Positions 9,082-20,791 of a stretch of 64,000 nucleotides of DNA are shown piece by piece. The DNA is taken from the NCBI RefSeq assembly GCF_014651035.1, contig NZ_BMWC01000006.1:1-64000 (forward strand). Direction: 5' to 3'. The stretch's first letter is position 1. Each line of letters opens with the position of its first letter. Both the position numbers and the translations under genes were made by a program. The notes below the pieces were generated by a model. It did not search any database. It saw nothing but the letters and a program-made list of their open reading frames with translations, and was not told the DNA's origin. Source of the stretch: Streptomyces lomondensis (GTDB lineage Bacteria; Actinomycetota; Actinomycetes; Streptomycetales; Streptomycetaceae).

Positions 9082-9528
9082 GTGGCGCGTACACGAACAC
9101 CCGTGGTGGCGGGATGGTTCGCCGGGGAGGGGGACGGTTTCCGGCTGCTCGGCACGCGCTGTACGGCCTGCGCCTCGGTCTTCTTCCCGCGCGAGGACCA
9201 CAACTGCCGCAACCCCGACTGCTCGGGCGGGGAGCTGGAGGAGATCCCGCTGTCCCGGCGCGGGCGTGTCTGGTCGTACACGGACAGCCGGTATCGGCCG
9301 CCGTCACCCTACGTGACCGATCCGGAACTTCCATGGGAGCCGTGCGCGTTGATCGCTGTGGAGCTGGAGGCCGAGCGGATCGTGGTGCTGGGACAGGCGG
9401 CTCCCGGGGTCACCGTCGCCGATCTGGCGGTGGGCATGGAGGCGGAGGTCGTGCCCGGCGTGCTCCATGAGGACGCGGAGACGACATGGACGACGTGGCA
9501 CTGGCGGCCGACGGGGGTGAAGGCGTGA
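9082..9528 (+). CDS. Zn-ribbon OB-fold (DUF35-type) acyl-CoA-associated protein
   Basis: A 148-residue protein with a rubredoxin-like zinc ribbon (CTAC at about residues 29-32, then NCRNPDC) followed by an OB-fold. The architecture is that of the partners of non-decarboxylating thiolases and acyl-CoA enzymes such as ChsH2 or the SCPx-associated proteins. The start GTG 9082 follows GGAGGG; the open frame extends 61 codons upstream without a binding site. The stop overlaps the GTG of the thiolase gene by 4 bp (GTGA), which is strong evidence that the two products work as a complex, probably on a CoA thioester in fatty acid or sterol-like degradation. Confidence 0.85.
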   Translation: MARTRTPVVAGWFAGEGDGFRLLGTRCTACASVFFPREDHNCRNPDCSGGELEEIPLSRRGRVWSYTDSRYRPPSPYVTDPELPWEPCALIAVELEAERIVVLGQAAPGVTVADLAVGMEAEVVPGVLHEDAETTWTTWHWRPTGVKA

Positions 9529-10715
9529 CGGACGAGGTGGCGGTGCTCGGCGCGGGCATGCATCCGTGGGGCAAGTGGGGGCGGAGCTTCGTCGAGTACG
9601 GCGTCGCGGCGGCCCGCGCGGCCCTCGCCGATGCCGGGTTGGAGTGGCGGGACATCGGCTCGGTCATCGGTGCGGACACGGTGCGGGGCGGCTATCCGGG
9701 GTACGTCGCGGGAGCCACGTTCGCGAAAGCACTGGGTTGGCAAGGGGCCCGGGTCGCGAGCGTGTACGCGGCGTGCGCGTCCGGGGCGCAGGCTGTCGAC
9801 ACCGCGCGGGCGCAGATCCTCGCCGGGCTCGCCGATGTGGTGCTCGTGGTCGGGGCCGACGCGGCCCCCAAGGGATTCTTCCGTCCTGCGGGCGGAGACC
9901 GGCCCGATGACCCCGACTGGCTGCGCTTCCGCGTCCTCGGGGCGACCAACCCCGTCTACTTCGGGCTGTACGCCCGCCGGCGCATGGCCGTGCACGGCGA
10001 CACGCCGGAGGACTTCGCACAGGTGAAGGTGAAGAACGCGGCCATGGGAGCGCTCAACCCGAACGCCCGCTACCGCAGCCGCGTCACCGCCGAGGAAGTC
10101 GCCGCCTCGGCTGTGGTCGCCGATCCGCTGCGGCTGCTCGACATCTGCGCGACCTCCGACGGCGGTGCGGCCCTGGTGCTGTCGAGCATGGAGTTCGCGC
10201 GGCGGCACGGTCAGGCGGAGCCTGTGCGGATCCGGGCCGTCTCCACGGTGACACCGCGGTATCCGAACACCGTGCTGGACCTGCCGGACATCGCCACGGA
10301 CTCCGCGGTGGCGGTGGACCCGCCAGGAGAGACGTTCCGCGAGTCGATCGCCCGGGCGGCCTACGAGGAGGCGGGTATTGGGCCAGAGGACCTGTCGCTG
10401 GCCGAGGTCTACGACCTGTCCACGGCCCTGGAGTTGCAGTGGTACGAGGACCTGGGGCTGTGCGGCGAGGGCGAGGGGGTGAAGCTGCTGCGGGACGGTG
10501 CGACGGCCCTGGGCGGTCGCATACCGGTGAACGTCAGCGGTGGGCTGGCCTCCTTCGGCGAGGCGGTTCCGGCCCAGGCGATCGCCCAGGTGTGCGAACT
10601 GGCCTGGCAGTTGAGGGGCGAGGCCGGTGACCGGCAGGTGGGGGGAGCGCGCGTCGGCATCAGCGCGAACCAGGGGCTCTTCGGGCATGGGTCGGCGGTG
10701 ATCGCGGTGCGGTGA
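9525..10715 (+). CDS. Thiolase-like lipid-transfer protein / acetyl-CoA acetyltransferase
   Basis: A 396-residue thiolase-fold protein of the SCP-x/non-specific lipid-transfer type. YAACASGAQAVDTAR carries the nucleophilic cysteine near residue 85. The C-terminal NVSGGLASFGEAVPAQ and ISANQGLFGHGSA loops are the other conserved thiolase segments. GTG 9525 overlaps the upstream stop and has GGGGGTGAAGG before it. An ATG at 9486 (13 residues longer) is a possible alternative. It probably forms a heteromer with the adjacent DUF35 protein and either cleaves or condenses acyl-CoA esters; the sequence does not fix which. Confidence 0.88.
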   Translation: MTDEVAVLGAGMHPWGKWGRSFVEYGVAAARAALADAGLEWRDIGSVIGADTVRGGYPGYVAGATFAKALGWQGARVASVYAACASGAQAVDTARAQILAGLADVVLVVGADAAPKGFFRPAGGDRPDDPDWLRFRVLGATNPVYFGLYARRRMAVHGDTPEDFAQVKVKNAAMGALNPNARYRSRVTAEEVAASAVVADPLRLLDICATSDGGAALVLSSMEFARRHGQAEPVRIRAVSTVTPRYPNTVLDLPDIATDSAVAVDPPGETFRESIARAAYEEAGIGPEDLSLAEVYDLSTALELQWYEDLGLCGEGEGVKLLRDGATALGGRIPVNVSGGLASFGEAVPAQAIAQVCELAWQLRGEAGDRQVGGARVGISANQGLFGHGSAVIAVR

Positions 10716-10878
10716 AACGCCCGGACGGCAGTACGGATTCAGGGGCTGTGCCGGCGCGGTTGCCGGGCGCGCGACCGCTCCGGGGACGTCGTCCTACGCT
10801 GTGTGACCGCGCCGGAATCCTGCGTGAACGTCTCATGAACTGCGCTCGGGCGTGCGCCGGTGGAGTCATCATGCTCCC

Positions 10879-12531
10879 GTGCCCTCCTGGACGGATACTC
10901 TCCGCTTCGCTTTCCAACCGGTGGTCAACCTGACGACGGGAGTGGTCGCGGGACTGGAGATACTCGTCCGCCCGGAGACCGGCGACATCCTGGCCGAGGC
11001 CCGCCGGGACCCCGAGCTGGACTGCCGGCTGGCGGTGTCGGCGGTCCGTGCGGCGGTGCGCAAGGAGACCCTGCTTCCGCTGTTCGTCAACGTGTTCGCC
11101 GGCACCCTCGCCGACCTGGGCGGGCTCCCGTCCCTGCACGACGCCGTGCGCGAGGCGGGGCGGCTCCCGTGGGAGGTGACGGTCGACGTCTGTCCGCCGT
11201 ACACGCACGTGCCGCAGCAGGCGCTGCTGGAGGCGGTGGCCACGCTGCGCGGCCAGGGCTTCCGGATCTGCGCGGACGGTGTCGGGGACGGGGACGTGCC
11301 CCTGCGGCTGCTCTCGGACATCGCGCCCGGCCTGGTGAAGCTGGACGCGTCGCTTCTGGAGCGGCCGGCGGTGGTGCGGTCGATGCGGACGCTGTGCGAT
11401 GAACTGGGAGCGCTCCTGGCCGTCGAGGGCGTGGAGACCGAAGGGCAGTGCGCGGCGGCGCTGGCGGCCGGGGCGCAGCTGGCGCAGGGCGAGCTGTTCG
11501 CGCCGCCGGCCCGGCTGCCCGCCGCGGACGTCTACATTCCGCCCCGCTCCCCCGGCCAGATCGCCGTGCCGCGGTCCGGGCCGTCGGTGCGGGAGTTCGT
11601 GCGGCCCGCCGCCTTGCTGCCCGCCACAGCGTCCGCGGGGCAGGTGCGAGCACTGCTGACCGGGTCGCCGGACGTGTCGGGGGTGCTGCTCGTGGACACC
11701 GCGGGGGTGCCGGTCCGGTCGGTGCACCGCTCCCGCTTCCTGCTGTCGATGTCGGGGCGCTACGGGCACGCCCTGTACGCCGACCGGCCCGCGGCCAAGC
11801 TCGGTGACCCGCCGCGGACGGTGGGTGTCGACGCGACCGCCTGGGAGGTCCTGGACGTGGTGGCGGTCGGCGGACGGGACCGTACGTCGGACGACGTTGC
11901 CGTGGTGGACGAGTACGGGCGGTGTGTGGGTGTCGTACGGCTCGCGGACCTCGTGCGGGCGCTGGCCGAGACACGGGTGGAGGAGGCGGCGGGGCTCAAT
12001 CCGCTGACGCGTCTGCCCGGCTCGGACGCGATCACGGGTGAGGTGGACCGGCGGATCGCGGCGGGGCGGGCGTTCGCGCTGAGCTGGCTGGACGTCGACC
12101 ACTTCAAGCAGGTCAACGACGGGGCCGGGTTCGCGGCGGGGGACGAGCTGATCCGGGCGGTGGGGCGAGCGCTGGAGCAGGCCGCGACGGGCGGCGCGCG
12201 CGTGGGACACATCGGCGGGGACGACTTCCTGGTGCTGGCCGATCCGGACGGTCTTGATCCGCTGGCCGCCTCCGTGCTGGACGCTCCCTGGTCGGCGGGT
12301 GGCCGGCCGGTCACGCTGTCGCTCGCGACGGTGCTGTGCGCTCCGGGCAGTGTGACGGACCACCGGCAGGCGGCCGCTTGCCTGGCACCGCTGAAGAAGG
12401 CGGCGAAGGCGTTGCACGGGGCGAGTTGGGTGCTGGGCCGGGCGGGCGTGCCCGGACACGAGACCCGCCGGGGCTCCGAGCCGACGCCCGCACCGGCGGG
12501 GTGTGGCGTGGCGGAGCCGGGTGGGCTTTGA
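10879..12531 (+). CDS. EAL-CBS-GGDEF protein with degenerate EAL domain
   Basis: A protein of about 550 residues with three parts: an EAL-like domain (roughly 1-220), a CBS pair (roughly 250-390) and a GGDEF domain (roughly 390-530). In the EAL part the signature is EILVRP rather than EALLR, and the usual DDFG metal motif reads ADGVGDGD, so phosphodiesterase activity is doubtful. KLD and EGVET remain. The GGDEF domain keeps DVDHFKQVND and has GGDDF as signature, so diguanylate cyclase or nucleotide-sensing activity remains possible. GTG 10879 is preferred (GGTGGAG upstream, rather distant); GTG 10852 is an alternative. There is no membrane segment. It probably binds cyclic di-GMP, or adenine nucleotides through the CBS domains. 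Confidence 0.85.
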   Translation: MPSWTDTLRFAFQPVVNLTTGVVAGLEILVRPETGDILAEARRDPELDCRLAVSAVRAAVRKETLLPLFVNVFAGTLADLGGLPSLHDAVREAGRLPWEVTVDVCPPYTHVPQQALLEAVATLRGQGFRICADGVGDGDVPLRLLSDIAPGLVKLDASLLERPAVVRSMRTLCDELGALLAVEGVETEGQCAAALAAGAQLAQGELFAPPARLPAADVYIPPRSPGQIAVPRSGPSVREFVRPAALLPATASAGQVRALLTGSPDVSGVLLVDTAGVPVRSVHRSRFLLSMSGRYGHALYADRPAAKLGDPPRTVGVDATAWEVLDVVAVGGRDRTSDDVAVVDEYGRCVGVVRLADLVRALAETRVEEAAGLNPLTRLPGSDAITGEVDRRIAAGRAFALSWLDVDHFKQVNDGAGFAAGDELIRAVGRALEQAATGGARVGHIGGDDFLVLADPDGLDPLAASVLDAPWSAGGRPVTLSLATVLCAPGSVTDHRQAAACLAPLKKAAKALHGASWVLGRAGVPGHETRRGSEPTPAPAGCGVAEPGGL

Positions 12532-13272
12532 GGGCGGAGTCGGGTGAGGTCGGACAGGGCAAGCCGCGTGGAGGGCTTGCAGGGGCTCTGAGCCTCTTGC
12601 AGAGGGCTGAAGAGGCCGGGCCGTGTGCTCGGGGCAGGTGGGGCCGGCACCCGCGGCCGTGGCCCTGTCGGGGGCGGTTCCTGGGCACCGGTGACCCGGC
12701 CGCCAGAGCCCCGCACGGCGGCCGGGGCCGCGGCAGGGCTCGTGCGGTTGAGAAACCGGCAGGTCAGGTAGATCCTGGACACGAGTGAGCGAGGAGTCAG
12801 GTGCGGCTGTGCAGTCGCCGACGGCGGTGCTCAGCGCAGGCCGGACACCACCAGCCAAGCCTCGCGCGGCAGACCAGGCCCGCGCGGGTCCGTCCCAGAT
12901 CTGAAAAGCGACCCGACCGGGTATCGCCGCGGCCGTGCAACCGGCCACCCGGCCCGGCAGGAGCCCGGGCGGCCGTCACATGGCCGTCAACCGTTGCGGT
13001 CGGCGACCTTGACGCCCTTTGGGTGCCGGTGAACACTTCCGGTGTCAGTCGACATCGCCGTACATACTCGGCGTAATCCGGCACTGCGGCGCGTGAACGC
13101 GCCTGCGCCAAGGCCCTTTCCCCCACGGGCGATTCGGCTGCGACGGCACGCTCGTCACGGATGCCGGGCGGGGCGCGGGATCCCCTGCCTTCGGCTGAAG
13201 TAGCCATGGGAAACGCACCCTGCACGTGAGGCCCGGGGCGGATCGTCCCCAGGCCAGGGCCTAGGAGCCGCC
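12532..13272. other. Long intergenic region before glpF
   Basis: 741 bp without a gene I can support. Just after the GGDEF stop, near 12565-12625, overlapping short inverted repeats (GGCTCTGAGCC, CTCTTGCAGAG) could terminate the upstream transcript. A TTGACG hexamer at 13009-13014 and an imperfect dyad TGAACAC-N5-GTGTCA at 13030-13047 may belong to the glpF promoter. A 142-codon minus-strand open frame at 12797-13225 has no family features. Confidence 0.5.
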
Positions 13273-14070
13273 ATGAGCAACGTAGACATCTTCGTCGGCG
13301 AGATCATCGGCACGGCGATCCTCATTCTGTTCGGTGCGGGCGTCTGCGCCGCCGTCACCCTCAGATTCTCGAAGGCGCGAGCCTCGGGCTGGATCGTCAT
13401 CACGTTCGGCTGGGGCTTCGGCGTCCTGGCCGGCGCGTACACCGCCGCTCCGCTGTCGGGCGGCCACATCAACCCCGCGGTCACGTTCGGCCTGGCCGTC
13501 GACACAGGCGTGTGGAACAAGGTCTGGGTCTACGTGCTCGGGCAGATGGTGGGGGCGATCCTGGGGGCCATCCTGGCGTACCTGCTGTACTTCGCCCAGT
13601 TCCGGGCCAACATACGGCAGACCGGCACCACGGACGGCACGGTGGACGAGCCGGTGCCGACCCTGGGCATCTTCTCCACCATCCCGGAGATCAGGAACCC
13701 GGTCGCCAACCTCATGACGGAGATCCTCGCGACCATCGCGCTGGTGCTGCCCATCCTCGCGCTGGTCGGCGACAACAGGGTCGTCCAGGGGGTGGGCATC
13801 GGACCGATCCCGGGCGAGGGAGCCGGGATCTACGGCTCCGGCATCTCGATCCTGCTGGTGTCCCTGCTGGTCGTCGGCATCGGTCTGTCGCTCGGTGGGC
13901 CCACCGGTTACGCGATCAACCCGGCACGTGACCTCGGTCCGCGCATCGTGCACCAGTTCCTCCCGATCCCGAACAAGGGCACGTCCGACTGGGGATACGC
14001 GTGGGTCCCGGTGGTGGGGCCGCTGGCCGGCGGTGTCCTCGCGGCCCTCATCTACAACGCAGCCTTCTGA
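13273..14070 (+). CDS. glpF: Glycerol uptake facilitator (aquaglyceroporin)
   Basis: A 265-residue MIP-family channel with six membrane helices and both NPA boxes: GGHINPAVT near residue 65 and GYAINPARDLGPR near residue 215. The arginine after the second box and the overall length fit a glycerol facilitator. It sits in the inner membrane and lets glycerol enter by diffusion. The ATG at 13273 is preceded by TAGGAGCCGCC. Glycerol kinase follows after 21 bp. There is no gylR or glpD in the window, so this is not organised like the classic Streptomyces gyl operon and may be a second glycerol uptake pair. Confidence 0.95.
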   Translation: MSNVDIFVGEIIGTAILILFGAGVCAAVTLRFSKARASGWIVITFGWGFGVLAGAYTAAPLSGGHINPAVTFGLAVDTGVWNKVWVYVLGQMVGAILGAILAYLLYFAQFRANIRQTGTTDGTVDEPVPTLGIFSTIPEIRNPVANLMTEILATIALVLPILALVGDNRVVQGVGIGPIPGEGAGIYGSGISILLVSLLVVGIGLSLGGPTGYAINPARDLGPRIVHQFLPIPNKGTSDWGYAWVPVVGPLAGGVLAALIYNAAF

Positions 14071-14091
14071 CCGAGCGATCGAGAGGTAGCC

Positions 14092-15612
14092 ATGACGGAC
14101 AACGCCGAGAAGTACGTCGCAGCGATCGACCAGGGCACCACGTCGAGCCGCTGCATCGTCTTCAACCAGGACGGCGCGATCGTCGCCGTCGACCAGCGCG
14201 AGCACCGCCAGATCTTTCCCAAGCCGGGCTGGGTGGAGCACGACGCCACCGAGATCTGGTCCAAGACCCAGGCGGTCGTCGCCGGCGCGATCGCCAAGGC
14301 CGGGCTGCGTGCCGACCAGCTGAGCGCGATGGGGATCACCAACCAGCGTGAGACGACCCTGCTGTGGGACCGCGCGACGGGGAAGCCGGTGCACAACGCC
14401 ATCGTGTGGCAGGACACGCGGACGGCGGCGCTGTGCAACCAGCTGGGCGGCTCGGACGGGCAGGACCGTTTCCGCGAGCAGACGGGTCTGCCGCTGGCCA
14501 CCTACTTCTCCGGACCCAAGGCGGCCTGGCTGCTCGACAACGTGCCCGACCTGCGGGCCCGTGCCGAGCGCGGTGAGATCGCCTTCGGCACGATCGACTC
14601 CTGGCTGATCTGGAACCTCACCGGCGGCACGGACGGCGGGCAGCACGTCACCGACGTCACCAACGCCGGGCGGACCATGCTGATGAACCTGGAGACCCTC
14701 CAGTGGGACTCCTCGATCCTCTCGGCGATGAACATCCCCGAGGCCATGCTGCCCGAGATCAGGTCCTCGGCCGAGGTGTACGGCACCGCCGTCGGCCAGC
14801 TCGCCGGCGTCCCCGTGGCCTCGGCACTGGGCGATCAGCAGGCGGCCGTGTTCGGACAGGCCTGCTACGACGTGGGCACGGCGAAGAACACGTACGGCAC
14901 GGGCAGCTTCCTGCTGCTCAACACGGGCAACCGCCCGGTGCCGTCGAAGAGCGGCCTGCTGACGACGATGGGGTACAAGATCGGCACTGAGGCGCCGGTC
15001 TACTGCCTGGAGGGGTCGATCGCCATAACGGGCGCGCTGGTCCAGTGGTTCCGCGACCAGCTCGGCATCATCCGTACCGCCGACGAGATCGAGCCCCTGG
15101 CGGCGAGCGTGGAGGACAACGGCGGCGCGTACATCGTGCCGGCGTTCTCGGGCCTGTTCGCGCCGTACTGGCGTTCGGACGCGCGGGGCGTGGTCACCGG
15201 CCTGACCCGGTACGTCACGAAGGCGCACCTCGCGCGCGCGGTGCTGGAGGCGACGAGCTGGCAGACGCGCGAGGTCGTGGACGCCATGTACCAGGACTCC
15301 GGGGTGCACATCACCACCCTGAAGGTCGACGGCGGCATGACGAAGAACAACCTGCTCATGCAGCACCAGGCCGATGTCCTCGATGTGCCGGTGGTGCGGC
15401 CCAAGGTCTCCGAGACCACCTGTCTGGGCGCCGCGTACGCGGCCGGTCTGGCCACCGGGGTCTGGAACGACCTGGACGAACTCAAGGCGCACTGGCAGAA
15501 GGACGTCGAGTGGACGCCGTCCATGGAGGCGTCGGTGCGGGACCGCGAGCACCACAACTGGCGCAAGGCCGTGGAGCGGAGCTTCGGCTGGGAGGAGCAC
15601 AGCGAGAGCTAG
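14092..15612 (+). CDS. glpK: Glycerol kinase
   Basis: A 506-residue FGGY-family kinase converting glycerol to glycerol-3-phosphate and trapping it in the cell. AIDQGTTSSRCIVFNQDG at the N-terminus binds phosphate. The substrate region GITNQRETTLLWDRATG and the C-terminal domain motif LKVDGGMTKNNLLMQ are intact, and the length is normal. It is cotranscribed with glpF (21-bp gap; AGAGGTAGCC before the ATG) and closed by a strong hairpin. No glycerol-3-phosphate dehydrogenase is linked, so glycerol-3-phosphate must be handled by an enzyme encoded elsewhere. Confidence 0.96.
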   Translation: MTDNAEKYVAAIDQGTTSSRCIVFNQDGAIVAVDQREHRQIFPKPGWVEHDATEIWSKTQAVVAGAIAKAGLRADQLSAMGITNQRETTLLWDRATGKPVHNAIVWQDTRTAALCNQLGGSDGQDRFREQTGLPLATYFSGPKAAWLLDNVPDLRARAERGEIAFGTIDSWLIWNLTGGTDGGQHVTDVTNAGRTMLMNLETLQWDSSILSAMNIPEAMLPEIRSSAEVYGTAVGQLAGVPVASALGDQQAAVFGQACYDVGTAKNTYGTGSFLLLNTGNRPVPSKSGLLTTMGYKIGTEAPVYCLEGSIAITGALVQWFRDQLGIIRTADEIEPLAASVEDNGGAYIVPAFSGLFAPYWRSDARGVVTGLTRYVTKAHLARAVLEATSWQTREVVDAMYQDSGVHITTLKVDGGMTKNNLLMQHQADVLDVPVVRPKVSETTCLGAAYAAGLATGVWNDLDELKAHWQKDVEWTPSMEASVRDREHHNWRKAVERSFGWEEHSES

Positions 15613-15644
15613 CCACGCGCGCGTGGAGCGTGGTTTCCGACTGC

Positions 15645-15675
15645 GGCCCGTACCCCGGTCGGCGGGGTACGGGCC
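15645..15675. terminator. Bidirectional terminator between glpK and cvnD
   Basis: A perfect 13-bp stem (GGCCCGTACCCCG and its complement) closing a 5-nt loop. It lies 32 bp after the glpK stop and 15 bp from the end of the convergent GTPase gene. Confidence 0.85.
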
Positions 15676-15690
15676 GTGCCGGCGGTCGCG

Positions 15691-16276
15691 TCAGGTGGTC
15701 ACCGTCTGGCGGCGGTCGGCCGCGTAGGCCATCGCGTGCTGGACGACGCCGATGAGCGCTTCCTTGACGGACTCGCGGTCGCGGGCGTCGCACATCATGA
15801 GTGGTACGCCGTCGTCGAGGTCGAGGGCCTGGCGGACGTCCTCGACCGGGTAGCGCGGGGCGCCCTCGAAGCAGTTGACGCCGACGAGGAACGGTATGGC
15901 GCGCCGTTCGAAGTAGTCGACGGCGGCGAAGCAGTCCTCCAGGCGGCGGGTGTCGGCGAGCACGACGGCACCGAGCGCGCCCTCGGACAGCTCGTCCCAC
16001 ATGAACCAGAACCGCTCCTGGCCGGGCGTGCCGAAGAGATACAGCACCAGGTCGTCACGCAGTGTGATACGGCCGAAGTCCATGGCGACGGTCGTGGTGT
16101 GCTTGCCTTCCACGCCGCTGGTGTCGTCGACCGGGCGCCCGGCCTCGGTGAGCAGTTCCTCGGTGCGCAGCGGCCTGATCTCGCTGACCGCGCCGACGAG
16201 CGTGGTCTTGCCCACGCCGAAGCCGCCGGCCACCAGGATCTTGAGCGTGACGGGCTCGACCGGAGGCTTGCCGCGC

Positions 16277-16296
<20 letters not shown>
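15691..16296 (-). CDS. cvnD: Conservon small GTP-binding protein CvnD
   Basis: A 201-residue Ras/MglA-like GTPase of the actinobacterial conservons. The P-loop is GGFGVGKTTLV, switch regions follow around HTTTVAMDFG, and the G3 motif is LFGTPGQERF. The G4 position reads VNCFE instead of NKxD, as I recall for this family. With CvnA, B and C it should form a membrane-associated complex resembling G-protein-coupled signalling. Here it is separated from cvnABC by a 3.65-kb 5-oxoprolinase-like gene, whose 3' end overlaps the cvnD start by 20 bp, so it is still in the operon and may be translationally coupled. Confidence 0.93.
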
Positions 16297-19927
<3,631 letters not shown>

Positions 19928-19951
19928 GTCAGTACCCCGCTTCCGCGCTGC

Positions 19952-20347
19952 TCACAGCGCCCGGAGGCCGTTGATCACGTCGCGCAGAATACTCTCGTCC
20001 GGCAGCTCGGCAGGGGGTACGGGCCGGTTCACATGGACGAATTCCGCGTCCACGAGATCTCCGACAAGGACCCGTACCACCCCGATCGGCAGGTCGAGTT
20101 CCGCTGCGAGTTCGGCGACCGACTGCGGGACGTCACGACAGAGCTCGACGATGTCCACATGCTCCGGGGAGAGCATGTGGTCCGCCTCCGGATCGTCCGC
20201 GTGCGGTTCCGTGACCACGACCGCGATCAGGTCCAGCCGGTGCTGGCCATGGCTGCTCGTGCGGCCGCGCGTCATGGCGTACGGACGGACGACCGGTCCG
20301 GCCTCGTCGTCGAACCAGTGGCTTCTTCCCTGACCGTCAGCGCTCAT
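19952..20347 (-). CDS. cvnC: Conservon DUF742 protein CvnC
   Basis: A 131-residue member of the DUF742 family found as the third gene of conservons. The family core VRPYAMTRGRT is followed by a winged-helix-like C-terminal part (ELCRDVPQSVAELAAELDLPIGVVRVLV region) ending in LRDVINGLRAL. It is expected to work with CvnA, B and D at the membrane. It is 9 bp downstream of cvnB. The segment SVAELAAELDLP resembles a helix-turn-helix, but DNA binding is not established for the family. Confidence 0.93.
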   Translation of the reverse strand: MSADGQGRSHWFDDEAGPVVRPYAMTRGRTSSHGQHRLDLIAVVVTEPHADDPEADHMLSPEHVDIVELCRDVPQSVAELAAELDLPIGVVRVLVGDLVDAEFVHVNRPVPPAELPDESILRDVINGLRAL

Positions 20348-20356
20348 GTCATCCCA

Positions 20357-20791
20357 CTACCCGCCTGCGGGCAGATCGGTGCGCGGAGCGGCGCCCAGAT
20401 GCACACCCACCCGCTTCACGAGGAGTGTCATCTCGTAGGCGACCTGGCCGACGTCCGAGTCGGCGTCCGACAGGACGGCGAGGCAGCTGCCGTCGCCGGC
20501 GGCCGTCACGAACAGGAAGGCGTCGTCGAGCTCGACGACCGTCTGGCGGACGTTGCCCGCCTCGAAGTGGCGTCCCACGCCCTTGGCAAGGCTGTGGAAC
20601 CCGGAGGCGACGGCGGCCAGATGCTCGCTGTCCTCCCTGGTCAGGTCCCTGGACAGGCCGGTCGGCAAACCATCGCTGGAAAGCACGAGGGCCTTGCGGA
20701 TGCTCGCGACGCGGTCCACCAGGTCGTCGAGGAGCCAGTTCAGCTCCCCCTTGTTGGCTGCGGTGTGGCCGGTGGCCTTCGGTGCGGTCAT
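20357..20791 (-). CDS. cvnB: Conservon roadblock/LC7 protein CvnB
   Basis: A 144-residue roadblock/LC7-fold protein, related to MglB-type regulators of small GTPases. Typical stretches are LNWLLDDLVDRVASIRKAL and LSSDGLPTGLS near the N-terminus, with FLFVTAAGDGSCLAVL in the central sheet. It is the likely partner or regulator of CvnD. Its ATG overlaps the stop of cvnA by 4 bp (ATGA), and cvnC follows after 9 bp. Confidence 0.93.
   Translation of the reverse strand: MTAPKATGHTAANKGELNWLLDDLVDRVASIRKALVLSSDGLPTGLSRDLTREDSEHLAAVASGFHSLAKGVGRHFEAGNVRQTVVELDDAFLFVTAAGDGSCLAVLSDADSDVGQVAYEMTLLVKRVGVHLGAAPRTDLPAGG

Noticed and set aside
13009..13047. GylR-type operator and full promoter for glpFK
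   Set aside because: A TTGACG box and weak dyad are visible, but no matching -10 box or adjacent IclR/GylR gene supports a firm call.
12797..13225. Possible 142-aa gene on the minus strand before glpF
   Set aside because: Low-complexity Arg/Ala composition, no ribosome binding site or family features; it lies in the glpF promoter region.
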